From Croceibacterium_A sp044506885 (GTDB lineage: Bacteria > Pseudomonadota > Alphaproteobacteria > Sphingomonadales > Sphingomonadaceae), in the NCBI GenBank assembly GCA_044506885.1, contig JBIQKC010000032.1:1-29787 (forward strand): a DNA stretch of 29,787 nt, written 5' to 3'. The position numbers and the translations under genes are program-made. The notes beneath the pieces were generated by a model. The model was not told the DNA's origin and ran no database searches. It was given only the letters and a program-made list of their open reading frames with translations. The first letter of the stretch is position 1, and each line of letters begins with the position of its first letter. Positions 16,086-24,114 of the stretch are shown piece by piece.

Positions 16086-16868
16086 ATGAACCCCGCCGCC
16101 CCGATCCTGCTGTTCGATTCCGGCGTCGGCGGGCTCACGGTGCTGGCGGAGCTGCGCAAGCTGCTGCCGGATGCGCCGGTAATCTACGCGGCCGATACCG
16201 CCGGGTTGCCCTATGGCGAGAAGACCGAGGCGGAGATCGCCGCGCGCGTCGCGGGGCTGCTGGGGCGGTTGAGCGAACGTTATTCGCCGCGCCTCGTCAC
16301 CATCGCCTGCAACACCGCCAGCACCATCGCGCTGGGCATGGTGCGCGAGGTGCTGCACGTGCCGATCGTCGGCACCGTGCCGGCGATCAAGCCGGCTGCG
16401 GCGATGACCAGGACAGGGGTTATCGGCCTGCTCGGCACCGCCGCCACCATCCGGCAGGGCTATGTCGACCGGCTGGAGGCGGAGTTCGGCAACGGGCACA
16501 AGCTCCTGCGTCATGCCGAGCCGGAGCTGGTCGCGGCCGCCGAAGCAACGCTACGCGGCGAAACTGTCGCACCCGAGGTGTTCGAACGCGCCGCCGCCGG
16601 GCTCCGCTCGCAACCCGGCGGCGACCGGATCGACACCGTCGTTCTTGCCTGCACCCATTTCCCGCTGGTGGAAGCCGGATTGCGCACCGCCTTCGGCCCC
16701 GAAGTTGACTTTGTCCATGGCGCAGAAGGCATCGCCCGCCGGATCGCATTTCTGACGCAGGGGCAGGAGTTCATCCGCCAAGCGCCTGATTTCGCAGTTT
16801 TCACCGGCGCCGCCGCGCCGATGGCTGCGCTGAGGCGGTTCGGCATCGAACGCAGCGACAATTTCTAG
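16086..16868 (+). CDS. murI: Glutamate racemase
   Basis: A 260-residue cytosolic enzyme that makes D-glutamate for peptidoglycan. The cofactor-independent two-cysteine mechanism is supported by Cys75 in IACNTAST and Cys189 in LACTHFPL; the start LLFDSGVGGLTVL contains Asp11 and Ser12, and LPYGEKT is also typical. The ATG at 16086 gives the normal N-terminus. It lies 42 bases after the regulator gene in the same direction; whether they share a transcript is unclear. A small perfect stem follows its stop codon. Confidence 0.95.
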   Translation: MNPAAPILLFDSGVGGLTVLAELRKLLPDAPVIYAADTAGLPYGEKTEAEIAARVAGLLGRLSERYSPRLVTIACNTASTIALGMVREVLHVPIVGTVPAIKPAAAMTRTGVIGLLGTAATIRQGYVDRLEAEFGNGHKLLRHAEPELVAAAEATLRGETVAPEVFERAAAGLRSQPGGDRIDTVVLACTHFPLVEAGLRTAFGPEVDFVHGAEGIARRIAFLTQGQEFIRQAPDFAVFTGAAAPMAALRRFGIERSDNF

Positions 16869-16885
16869 TTGCGAATCTCTCGCAA
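16869..16885. terminator. Small perfect stem directly after murI
   Basis: TTGCGA-ATCTC-TCGCAA begins at the base after the murI stop and has a 6-bp perfect stem. A short T-run (TTTAAT, 16895-16900) comes ten bases later, so termination is doubtful. It may be a weak terminator or a dyad operator for hemA. Confidence 0.3.
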
Positions 16886-16974
16886 ACTCCGTGCTTTAAT
16901 CGGTGCGCGGGTTGGCCTAAGCGGCGCGTGACTCGCTGGCCGCGCGGGATCGCGGCGTTGGATGGACAAGTCCG

Positions 16975-18195
16975 CTGAACTACGATCACATCTTCGAACA
17001 GGCGATCGAACGCCTTCACGCGGAAGGGCGCTACCGCGTGTTCATCGACATCCTGCGCAACAAGGGCGCTTTCCCCGAAGCGCGCTGCTTCGCGCACCAC
17101 AACGGGCCGCGCCCGGTCACCGTGTGGTGCTCCAACGACTACCTTGCGATGGGCCAGCACCCCAAGGTCATCGCGGCGATGGAAGAGGCGCTGCACAACG
17201 TCGGCGCCGGCAGCGGCGGCACCCGCAACATCGGCGGCAACACGCACTATCATATCGAGCTGGAGCGCGAGCTGGCCGACCTGCACGGCAAGGAAAGCGC
17301 GCTGCTGTTCACCAGCGGCTATGTCTCCAACGACGCGACGCTGTCCACCCTCGCCAAGCTGCTGCCCGGCTGCGTGATCTTCTCCGACGAGATGAACCAT
17401 GCCAGCATGATCGCCGGCATGCGCAATTCGGGCTGCGAGAAGCGTATCTTCCGCCACAACGACCCGGCGCATCTGGAAGAGCTGCTGGCGGCCGAAGCGC
17501 CCGATGCGCCCAAGCTGATCGCGTTCGAAAGCGTCTATTCGATGGACGGGGACGTCGCCCCGATCCACACTTTCTGCGACCTGGCGGAGAAGTACAACGC
17601 GCTGACCTATATCGACGAGGTCCACGCGGTCGGCATGTACGGCGCGCGCGGCGGCGGCATTTCTGAGCGGGACGAGGCCGCGCACCGCATCGACATCATC
17701 GAAGGCACGATGGGCAAGGCCTTCGGCGTGATGGGCGGATACATCGCCGCCGACAAGCGGATCGTCGATTGCATCCGCAGCTACGCCCCCGGCTTCATCT
17801 TCACCACCTCGCTCAGCCCGGTGCTCGTCGCCGGCGTGCTGGCGGCGGTGCGGCACCTCAAGCAAAGCTGCGAGGAACGCGACGCGCAACAGGCGGCCGC
17901 CGCCTCGCTCAAGCGCCATTTCCGCGAAGCCGGGCTGCCGGTGATGGACACCAACACCCACATCGTGCCGCTGATGGTCGGCGACCCGGTGCGGGCGAAG
18001 AAGATCAGCGACATCCTGCTGGCCGAATACGGTGTCTACGTGCAGCCGATCAATTTCCCGACTGTGCCGCGCGGCACCGAGCGCCTGCGCTTCACCCCCG
18101 GCCCGGCGCACAGCGACGCGATGATGGCCGAACTGACGGCGGCGCTGGTCGAGATCTGGGATCGGCTGGAGCTGCAATTGCGCCAGGCGGCTTGA
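16975..18195 (+). CDS. hemA: 5-aminolevulinate synthase
   Basis: A 406-residue PLP enzyme that condenses glycine and succinyl-CoA, the alphaproteobacterial entry to haem and tetrapyrroles. It aligns along its whole length with known ALAS: NYDHIFEQAIERLHAEGRYR at the N-terminus, GAGSGGTRNIGGN, FESVYSMDGD, YIDEVHAVGMYG, the PLP lysine in EGTMGKAFGVMGGY and the INFPTVPRGTERLRFTP end. The frame opens after TAA at 16918 and holds no ATG, GTG or TTG before the conserved N-terminus. The only plausible start is CTG at 16975. With CTG as residue 1 the catalytic lysine is 248, as I recall it for Rhodobacter ALAS. A one-base error joining the ATG at 16962 to this frame is the alternative. Confidence 0.95.
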   Translation: MNYDHIFEQAIERLHAEGRYRVFIDILRNKGAFPEARCFAHHNGPRPVTVWCSNDYLAMGQHPKVIAAMEEALHNVGAGSGGTRNIGGNTHYHIELERELADLHGKESALLFTSGYVSNDATLSTLAKLLPGCVIFSDEMNHASMIAGMRNSGCEKRIFRHNDPAHLEELLAAEAPDAPKLIAFESVYSMDGDVAPIHTFCDLAEKYNALTYIDEVHAVGMYGARGGGISERDEAAHRIDIIEGTMGKAFGVMGGYIAADKRIVDCIRSYAPGFIFTTSLSPVLVAGVLAAVRHLKQSCEERDAQQAAAASLKRHFREAGLPVMDTNTHIVPLMVGDPVRAKKISDILLAEYGVYVQPINFPTVPRGTERLRFTPGPAHSDAMMAELTAALVEIWDRLELQLRQAA

Positions 18196-18307
18196 GAGAG
18201 CCATTCTCCGCCCGCGAGGGTGACACAAGCGACATATCCTACATTCGCTATCGCCGCCGATTTGAGACGCTATATCAGGCGTTTGCACCATGCAGGGCGA
18301 CAGGATC

Positions 18308-18366
18308 GCGCGTACGGGAAAATAAAATATCCTTTCGCGCAACTTCGCGAATATTTCCCGCGCGCG
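18308..18366. repeat. Nested stem-loop downstream of hemA
   Basis: Outer arms GCGCG-TAC-GGGAAAATA (18308-18324) and TATTTCCCGCGCGC (from 18352) pair apart from a small bulge. Inside, TTCGCG (18334-18339) and CGCGAA (18346-18351) pair exactly around CAACTT. It is about 110 bases past the hemA stop. It could act as an mRNA 3' structure or terminator, although no T-run follows. Confidence 0.45.
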
Positions 18367-18493
18367 GCGCCAGCCGCTCACCGTCGCCGGAATCGCGCCG
18401 ATCCGGTCGCGAGCTGCGGGAGGATTCCGGTGCAAGCGCATGGGCGGAACATAACAGGATCATCGGCCTGTAGGAAAGTGGTTTGGCGGGAAG

Positions 18494-18547
18494 GCCCCTC
18501 TCCGTCAGGCGCTGCGCGCCCGCCACGTTCCGTTGCAGGGAGGATCG
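18494..18547. repeat. Degenerate copy of the CCCCTCC/GGGAGG intergenic repeat
   Basis: This stretch has CCCCTCTCCGTCAGGCGCTGCG followed by GTTGCAGGGAGGATCG in the order seen in widespread intergenic repeats. It resembles the right arm of the element between rnc and era (7015-7065). Only part of the unit is present and the pairing is imperfect. Confidence 0.45.
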
Positions 18548-18593
18548 AAGCCGCGATTCCAGAATCCTAGAGCCCGATCACCTTACCTTGCAT

Positions 18594-18723
18594 CGTCATG
18601 GCGAGCCCCCGGGTCTGGCTCCGCCAGCCCGAGGACAGGCTGCGCGAAGCAATCCAGGGCGTATCGCACTGCCCCCTGGATTGCTTCGTCCCCCGGCTCA
18701 AGGCCGGGGTCCTCGCAATGACG
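18594..18723. repeat. 130-base palindromic repeat near the end of the decarboxylase gene
   Basis: CGTCATGGCGAG (18594-18605) and CTCGCAATGACG (about 18712-18723) are terminal inverted repeats. The centre is a long near-perfect stem, GAAGCAATCCAGGG...CCCTGGATTGCTTCG (about 18648-18687). The element lies between convergent genes, the usual place for this kind of dispersed repeat. It may stop transcription from both sides. Confidence 0.65.
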
Positions 18724-18788
18724 AGCGCTTCTGTCAAAAGCGATCGTGCTCCAAGCCCGCTCGCCGAGCGAGAACGGGGAGGATTGGT

Positions 18789-19997
18789 CTACCGCAGGCT
18801 CACCACATTGTCGCTCTGGCGCGGGTCGGGGCGGGCGCCGGTGTAGAGGCTCTCCATCGGTTCGTCCGTCACGATCACCGCCTGCGCCATGCCGAAGCCG
18901 TTGAAACGGGTCTTCATCGCCGCGCCGTAAGCTCCGAGCATGCCGACCTCGATCCAGTCGCCGGCCTGGATGTCGGCCGGAAGCATGAAGGGGCCCTTCA
19001 TGAAATCGGCATCGTCGCAGGTCGGGCCGTAGAACGAGAATTCCTCGAGCGGCTGCGTCAGGTCGTCTTCCAGCGCGCGCACGGGGAAGCGCCACGCGAC
19101 ATGCGCGGCGTCGAACAGCGCGCCATAGGCGCCGTCGTTGATGTAGAGTTCGTCGCCGCGGCGCTTTTCCACCTTGACGATCATCGAGCTGTATTCGGCG
19201 CACAGCGCCCTGCCCGGCTCCGCCCACAGCTCGGCCGAATAGGAGATCGGCAGCGCTTCGAAGTGGCGGTGGATCATCGCGAAATAGTCTTCGAGCGGCG
19301 GCGGCTCCATGCCCGGATAGGAGCTGGGGAAGCCGCCCCCGACATCGACGATGTCGACTGTCACCGCCGCCTCGGCGATCGCCGCGCGCACGCGCTCCAG
19401 CGCCTGGACATAGGCGAACGGCGTCATCGCCTGGCTGCCGACGTGGAAGCAGATGCCGAGCGCGTCGCAATGCTGGCGCACCGCCTGGAGCAGCGGCGCG
19501 GCATCGGCGAGATCGATCCCGAACTTTGCCGCCAGCGACAGCTCCGAATGCTCCGACGAGACGCGCAGGCGCACCAGCAGGTTGAGATCGGTCGCGGGTT
19601 CGCCGGATTCGCTGGCGGTCGCCTCCAGAATCTTCGCCAGCTCCTCGTGCGTGTCGAGGCTGAAGGTGCGCACGCCGTGGGCCTTGTACGCCTCTGCAAT
19701 CGCGCTCTTCGTCTTGACCGGGTGCATGAAGCACAGCGTGGCCGACGGCGGCAGGACTTCGCGCACCAGCCGCACCTCGGCGATCGAGGCCACGTCGAAA
19801 TGGGTAATTCCCGAATCCCACAGGATCGGCAGCAGTTCGGGCGAGGGATTCGCCTTCACCGCATACATCGACTTGCCGGGAAACTTCTCGGCGAAGAAAC
19901 GGGCCGCCCGCGCCGCGGCATGCGGGCGGTTGCAGATCACGGGTTCGTCCGGCGCGAGGGCGCGGACTACAGCCTTGGCGTCAGGATGATTGTGCAA
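18789..19997 (-). CDS. Ornithine/lysine decarboxylase, PLP fold III
   Basis: A 402-residue decarboxylase with the alanine-racemase-like barrel. PLP lysine Lys48 is in SMYAVKANP; the glycine-rich phosphate site is DVGGGFPSSYPGM; the late active-site Cys327 is in GPTCDDADF, the ODC-type motif. The likely substrate is ornithine, giving putrescine; lysine or dual specificity cannot be excluded. The start is uncertain: TTG at 19997, preceded by a GGGGGT stretch, gives the usual short N-terminus (HNHPDAKAVVRALAPDEPV), while ATG at 20075 would add 26 unfamiliar residues. It is the last of four genes on this strand headed by a deoxyhypusine synthase-like gene, which suggests a polyamine pathway. Confidence 0.9.
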   Translation of the reverse strand: MHNHPDAKAVVRALAPDEPVICNRPHAAARAARFFAEKFPGKSMYAVKANPSPELLPILWDSGITHFDVASIAEVRLVREVLPPSATLCFMHPVKTKSAIAEAYKAHGVRTFSLDTHEELAKILEATASESGEPATDLNLLVRLRVSSEHSELSLAAKFGIDLADAAPLLQAVRQHCDALGICFHVGSQAMTPFAYVQALERVRAAIAEAAVTVDIVDVGGGFPSSYPGMEPPPLEDYFAMIHRHFEALPISYSAELWAEPGRALCAEYSSMIVKVEKRRGDELYINDGAYGALFDAAHVAWRFPVRALEDDLTQPLEEFSFYGPTCDDADFMKGPFMLPADIQAGDWIEVGMLGAYGAAMKTRFNGFGMAQAVIVTDEPMESLYTGARPDPRQSDNVVSLR

Positions 19998-20121
19998 CTC
20001 AAGGGACCCCCAACTGGTTAGTGCGAAAAGCTGCCTTGCGGTTGGAAGTCCCCATGGGGCAGCGGAAGCGCGCATATATGGGGGCGCGGCTGAACTGCAA
20101 GTTAAAAACGCACCGGCCGTT

Positions 20122-20628
20122 TCAGCCCTGCGGCGAGCCCAGCTTTCGCGCGAAAACGTGCGAGATTTCGCCGAAAGCATTGGCTTCGAAGAATGCATGC
20201 GCGCGGCGATTTTCCCGTCCCGATTCGAGGAAGGCCCAGTCGCAGCCGCGTTCTTCCAGCCGGGCGACGAGTCGTTCGAGCAACTGCTGGCCGATGCCGC
20301 CCCCGCGCAGGTCCGGATCGACCGCCATGTCCTCGATAGTGCCGTACCGCGCCGGACCGTCGAGCTGCCATGAAATGACCCCGACCCCCGCGATCGCGCC
20401 GTCCGCCCGGCGGGCGACCAGCATTTCGCGCGCGTCGCCCGGATCGGAGAAATCCTGCCGGTAACGGGCTTCGAGCCCGTCGATCCAGTGCTCCCCGTCG
20501 ACACTGAGGCCGGTCTGTATCTCGCCGTGGCTGATGTAGCTCTGCTGGCGCCCGATCGCCGCCGCGGCAAACCGCGCCGCCTCTTCCGCGGCAGCGCCCG
20601 TATCCCATTCGAATGTCAATGAATCCAC
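20122..20628 (-). CDS. GNAT family N-acetyltransferase
   Basis: A 168-residue cytosolic protein. The acetyl-CoA site (motif A) is IEDMAVDPDLRGGGIGQQLL (about 98-117) with the R-G-G-G-I-G loop at 108-113; the C-terminal half has ENRRAHAFFEANAF typical of the fold. The start is GTG at 20628. The substrate is not evident from sequence. Its place between a deoxyhypusine synthase-like gene and an ornithine decarboxylase-type gene makes a polyamine acetylase possible, but ribosomal, peptide or small-molecule targets are also common for this family. Confidence 0.83.
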   Translation of the reverse strand: MDSLTFEWDTGAAAEEAARFAAAAIGRQQSYISHGEIQTGLSVDGEHWIDGLEARYRQDFSDPGDAREMLVARRADGAIAGVGVISWQLDGPARYGTIEDMAVDPDLRGGGIGQQLLERLVARLEERGCDWAFLESGRENRRAHAFFEANAFGEISHVFARKLGSPQG

Positions 20629-20680
20629 GACCTGTCCCTGTTCCTTGTCGCCCTGCGGACACGATGCCCGGCCCGATGCA

Positions 20681-21424
20681 TTACCCGATCTCCGGCCTGT
20701 TCAACCCGTGACGCGCCCTGCGTATCCTGCCGAGCAGTCCGATCCGTTCGGTTTCGCGGCCGTGCCAGCCGGCTATGACCGGGCAGGCCACGATCCAGCC
20801 GACGTACTGATAGAACAGGCGGCGGCGGCGGTCGGTCGGGCCGCCTTCCGGCCCCACCCTGCCCAGTTCGGAGGAATCGGGCGGCGCATCCGCGGGTATC
20901 GCCTCCCACAGCCTGACCCCCGCGTCGAAGATGTCCTGCAATTCGGGCGTGTAGTTGTCGCGATATTCGAGGGGCCATTGCCTGCGAAAATACGGCACTT
21001 CCAGCGCCTCGTAGAACCAGGCCACCCAACTTGCATAGATCTGCGGGTCGATGATGCCGACCTTTCGAAACCGGCTCGAAATCTCGAACAGGTTCAGGCA
21101 CTGGTAGAAGTACTGGTCGGCCGCTTCCTCCAGGCTTTTCCGAGCCACCCTCTTCGGGTTTTCGTTCGTGAGCGCCCAGTTCAGGGCGTACCAGTGTTCG
21201 GCCTTGTACTTGAACGTTTCTATCGAAGCGAGTTCGAGCTCGAGGTAGGCCTGCGAGCGTTCGATCCGCTGCTCGCGGATCGCGGCGGGCCTGCTGACCA
21301 GGAAATATCCCAGTATCCCCGCCAGCGCGCCGACGCCCAGGTTGACGACGCTGACCGTATCTTCGAGCGAGCCGCGTTCCAGCATGTCGCCGATCAGCGC
21401 CCCGAGCCCGCCGCCTGTCTGCAT
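20681..21424 (-). CDS. Uncharacterised protein with one N-terminal membrane segment
   Basis: A 247-residue protein not recognised as a known family. A hydrophobic segment near residues 24-43 (VVNLGVGALAGILGYFLVS) is followed by a basic helix (RPAAIREQRIERSQ) and a mostly helical, aromatic-rich region (WYALNWALTNENP, DQYFYQCLNLFEISSRF, ASWVAWFYEALEVPYF). The C-terminus is basic. The ATG at 21424 is preferred because GGGGG lies nine bases before it; a GTG at 21430 is possible. The layout (anchor plus a cytosolic helical domain) recalls small helical DUF proteins near membrane sensors or defence loci, but nothing here supports a function. Confidence 0.7.
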   Translation of the reverse strand: MQTGGGLGALIGDMLERGSLEDTVSVVNLGVGALAGILGYFLVSRPAAIREQRIERSQAYLELELASIETFKYKAEHWYALNWALTNENPKRVARKSLEEAADQYFYQCLNLFEISSRFRKVGIIDPQIYASWVAWFYEALEVPYFRRQWPLEYRDNYTPELQDIFDAGVRLWEAIPADAPPDSSELGRVGPEGGPTDRRRRLFYQYVGWIVACPVIAGWHGRETERIGLLGRIRRARHGLNRPEIG

Positions 21425-21512
21425 CTGCACTTTCCCCCGTCGAAAAGATCCGGCCGGAGGTCAAAGCCCCCCCGACCGGCGATCCGTCGCAGCGGGAATA
21501 GCGCAGCCGGCC

Positions 21513-22565
21513 TCAGTCGAACAGCTTCGCCCAGCGGCGCGCCTCGCGGTCCTTCCACGCGCCGCGATGCCACGCGTCGCTCGCCAGCAGCGGCATCACC
21601 GAGGCGGCTTCGGCGAACACCATCTGTTCGATGCCGGTGTTGACCTTGCCCCAGCTCGCCGCCTCTTGCAGCGTCGAGGACGAACACGCCCCGTCGCGCA
21701 CGTCGGCGACGGTGATCTGCACCGCATACTTGTGCACCGCGACGTCCTCGTGCCCGAGGATTTCGGCGCAGACGACGGTGTCCTGGATGAAGTTCTTGGG
21801 CACGCCGCCGCCGATCATCAGCAGCCCGGTGGTCCCCGCCTCGATCTTGATCTGGGTCAGTTCGCGGAAGTCGGCGACCGAATCGATCGTCATGTACGGC
21901 TTGCCGGCCTTCATCGCATCGACCTGATGCTTGACGAGGCCGAAGCCGGCCGAGCTGTCGGTGAAGGCCGGGCAGAAGATCGGCACGTCGTGCTCGTAGG
22001 CGAGCTTGACCAGGCTGTTGTCCTTCTTGCCATGCTCGACCAGGTACTTGCCCATCTCGCGGATGAAGGCGCGCGAGCTGTAAGCCTTCGGCTCCAGCGT
22101 CTCGGCAATTTCGAAGATCGTGTGATCGACGTTCTGGAGGTCTTCCTCGTCGATGTAGGTGTCGTAGATGCGGTCTATGTAGAGCGAGCGCAGGGTATCG
22201 TCGTCGGGGATTTCGAGCGCCTGATAGTGCTTGTGGCCGAGCCCTTCGAAGAAATCCATGTCGACAATGGTGGCCCCGGTGGCGACCACGCCGTCGACCA
22301 TGTTGTTGCGCAGAAGTTCGGCATAGAGGTCCATGCAGCCGGCGGCGCTGGTGGAACCGGCGATCACCAGGAAGACCGTGCAATCCCTGTCGGCCAGCAT
22401 CTGGTTGTAGATGCGCGTGGCGCGGGCGAGATCGCGGCTGGTGAAGCTCATCTTGCCCATCGCGTCGATGATCGGGCGCGCGTCGAAGCTCTTGATGTCG
22501 ATATGCTCGACCTCGGTCGAAAGCAGTTCGGCTTTCCGGGTGTCGTTGATCGGGGAATCGGCCAT
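21513..22565 (-). CDS. Deoxyhypusine synthase-like enzyme
   Basis: A 350-residue protein of the deoxyhypusine synthase family, which uses NAD+ to transfer an aminobutyl group from a polyamine. The Rossmann-like core is clear: TVFLVIAGSTSAAGCMDLY, PIFCPAFTDSSAGFG, GTTGLLMIGGGVPKNFI and HKYAVQITVADVRDGACSSS. The catalytic lysine is retained as Lys307 in EAASWGKV. Bacteria normally lack the eIF5A substrate, so homospermidine synthesis or another aminobutyl transfer is more likely; this is inference. The ATG at 22565 follows GGAGGA at rather long spacing (13 bases). The decarboxylase encoded further down the same strand could supply its putrescine. Confidence 0.9.
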   Translation of the reverse strand: MADSPINDTRKAELLSTEVEHIDIKSFDARPIIDAMGKMSFTSRDLARATRIYNQMLADRDCTVFLVIAGSTSAAGCMDLYAELLRNNMVDGVVATGATIVDMDFFEGLGHKHYQALEIPDDDTLRSLYIDRIYDTYIDEEDLQNVDHTIFEIAETLEPKAYSSRAFIREMGKYLVEHGKKDNSLVKLAYEHDVPIFCPAFTDSSAGFGLVKHQVDAMKAGKPYMTIDSVADFRELTQIKIEAGTTGLLMIGGGVPKNFIQDTVVCAEILGHEDVAVHKYAVQITVADVRDGACSSSTLQEAASWGKVNTGIEQMVFAEAASVMPLLASDAWHRGAWKDREARRWAKLFD

Positions 22566-22706
22566 GGCGATGAATTGGTCCTCCGGTCTGGAACTGACGA
22601 ACGGGCCGCCGTGCGGCGGGGTTCCCCGTAAAGGGCGCGCCCGATAGAGACTGGCCCGCCCCAAGTAAATATGCGACGTGACCCGGCGATGACGCAGGAT
22701 CGCGAG

Positions 22707-23663
22707 ATGCGCAAGCCGACGCATGAAGGCGTGCTGGCGGCGGCGCGCAAAGTGGCGGACATCCTGCCCCCGACACCGCTGCTCCCGGTGCGGATCGGCC
22801 AGGCCGAAATCCGCGCCAAGGCCGAATGCCTGCAACCGGTCGGCGCGTTCAAGATTCGCGGCGCGTGGCATCGGCTGACCGAGCTTTCGGAAGCCGAACG
22901 GGCGCGCGGCGTGGTGGGGGTGTCGAGCGGCAACCACGCGCAGGGCGTGGCATGGGCTGCGCGCGCGCTGGGCATCGCGGCGACCATCGTGATGCCGCGC
23001 GATGCGCCGGCAGTGAAGCTGGAGAGGACGCGCGCGCTCGGGGCCGAAATCGTGCTCTACGACCGCGCGCGCGAAGATCGCGACGCCATCGCGCGGACGC
23101 TGGCGGCGGAGCGTGGGGCCACGCTGGTCCATGCCTATGCCGATCCGTGGGTCATCGAAGGCCAGGGCTCGGCAGGTATCGAGATCGCCGCGCAGATGGA
23201 GCGTTGGGCGGGCGGGCCGCCGACGCGGATCATTGCGCCGTGCGGCGGCGGCGGATTGACCGCCGGGCTCGCGCTCGCGTGCCCCGATGCCGAGATCGTC
23301 CCGGTCGAACCCGAGGGGTGGGATGACGTCTGCCGCAGCATCGAGAGCGGAACCATCCAGCGCGTCGCCGCCGACGCTCCGCCCACGGCCTGCGACGCCT
23401 TGCAGACGCCGGCGACATGGCCGGTCAATTTCGAGGTGCTGACAGCGCGCTGCCACTATGGGTTGCGCGTCAGCGAGGCCGAGGTGGCGGCGGCGCAACG
23501 GTTCGCCTTTGCGCATCTACGGCTGGTGGTCGAGCCGGGCGGCGCGGTTGCGCTGGCGGCGGCGCTGGCGGGCAAGGCGGCGCTCGACGGGCGCACGGCA
23601 ATCGTGCTGAGCGGCGGGAACGTCGATCCCGCGCGGTTCGCACAGGTTCTGGCAGAGACATAA
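22707..23663 (+). CDS. Threonine/serine dehydratase (PLP fold II)
   Basis: About 318 residues. The PLP lysine is Lys49 in VGAFKIRGAWHR; the substrate/asparagine loop is SSGNHAQGVAW; the phosphate loop is PCGGGGLTAG. The protein lacks the C-terminal regulatory (ACT-like) domain of biosynthetic IlvA, so it is a short catabolic-type dehydratase or a serine racemase-like enzyme. Start choice: ATG at 22707 has AGGA seven bases before it; ATGs at 22689 and 22671 in the same frame have none. It is divergent from the deoxyhypusine synthase-like gene and followed 25 bases later by a MAPEG gene. Confidence 0.88.
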   Translation: MRKPTHEGVLAAARKVADILPPTPLLPVRIGQAEIRAKAECLQPVGAFKIRGAWHRLTELSEAERARGVVGVSSGNHAQGVAWAARALGIAATIVMPRDAPAVKLERTRALGAEIVLYDRAREDRDAIARTLAAERGATLVHAYADPWVIEGQGSAGIEIAAQMERWAGGPPTRIIAPCGGGGLTAGLALACPDAEIVPVEPEGWDDVCRSIESGTIQRVAADAPPTACDALQTPATWPVNFEVLTARCHYGLRVSEAEVAAAQRFAFAHLRLVVEPGGAVALAAALAGKAALDGRTAIVLSGGNVDPARFAQVLAET

Positions 23664-23688
23664 CTTCGGAGCGACACGAGGAAGCGTC

Positions 23689-24111
23689 ATGACGAGCACC
23701 ATTCTCACCCCGGCCGCGGTCCTGATCCTGTGGACCCTGGCGATGCTCTACTGGATGGGGATGGCGCGCGCGCCAGAGCTGCGCAAGCTGGGCATGGACA
23801 AGCTCAAGACCGGCGCTCGCGGACCGGATCTCGAAGGCGTGATCGACGACCGGGCAAACTGGAAGGCGCACAATTACAACCACCTGCACGAACAGCCGAC
23901 CTTGTTCTACGCCACGATCATGATCCTGGCGTTGGCCGGATTCACCGCTACCGACGTGCTGCTGGCCTGGGCCTATGTCGTGCTTCGGATCGTCCATTCG
24001 GTGTGGCAGGCGACCGTCAACCGGCTGCGCGAGCGGGTCATGCTGTTCATGATTTCGAGCGCGGTGCTGGCGCTGCTGGCGATACGCGCGTTCCTGTCCA
24101 CGTTCTGGTGA
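23689..24111 (+). CDS. MAPEG family membrane protein
   Basis: A 140-residue protein with about four membrane helices. The helix-1 region, the RANWKAHNYNHLHEQPTLFY loop and the AYVVLRIVHSVWQAT segment are characteristic of bacterial MAPEG proteins, relatives of microsomal glutathione transferases and eicosanoid synthases. The biological substrate in bacteria is usually unknown. The ATG follows GAGGAA. Its stop at 24109-24111 is three bases from the convergent otsA stop, so termination must lie inside the neighbouring gene. Confidence 0.88.
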   Translation: MTSTILTPAAVLILWTLAMLYWMGMARAPELRKLGMDKLKTGARGPDLEGVIDDRANWKAHNYNHLHEQPTLFYATIMILALAGFTATDVLLAWAYVVLRIVHSVWQATVNRLRERVMLFMISSAVLALLAIRAFLSTFW

Positions 24112-24114
24112 CGG

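Larger units (their letters stand above)
18196..18788. other. 593-base gap after hemA: repeats and hairpins, no credible gene
   Basis: The gap between hemA and the convergent decarboxylase gene holds no recognised gene. A GTG-start frame (18220-18570, plus) and an ATG frame (18275-18526, minus) are open but have Arg/Pro-rich, unfamiliar products. The left part is less GC-rich and contains a large stem-loop (18308-18366). The right part holds a degenerate copy of the rnc-era type repeat (about 18494-18547) and a long palindromic repeat (18594-18723). Confidence 0.55.

Noticed and set aside
16869..16885. An FNR-type operator before hemA
   Set aside because: The dyad TTGCGA-N5-TCGCAA has TTG and CAA eleven bases apart, whereas FNR boxes have TTG-N8-CAA; the core bases also differ.
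18220..18570. A 116-codon GTG-start frame after hemA
   Set aside because: No ribosome binding site of note, Arg/Pro-rich product, and its second half lies in a dispersed repeat.
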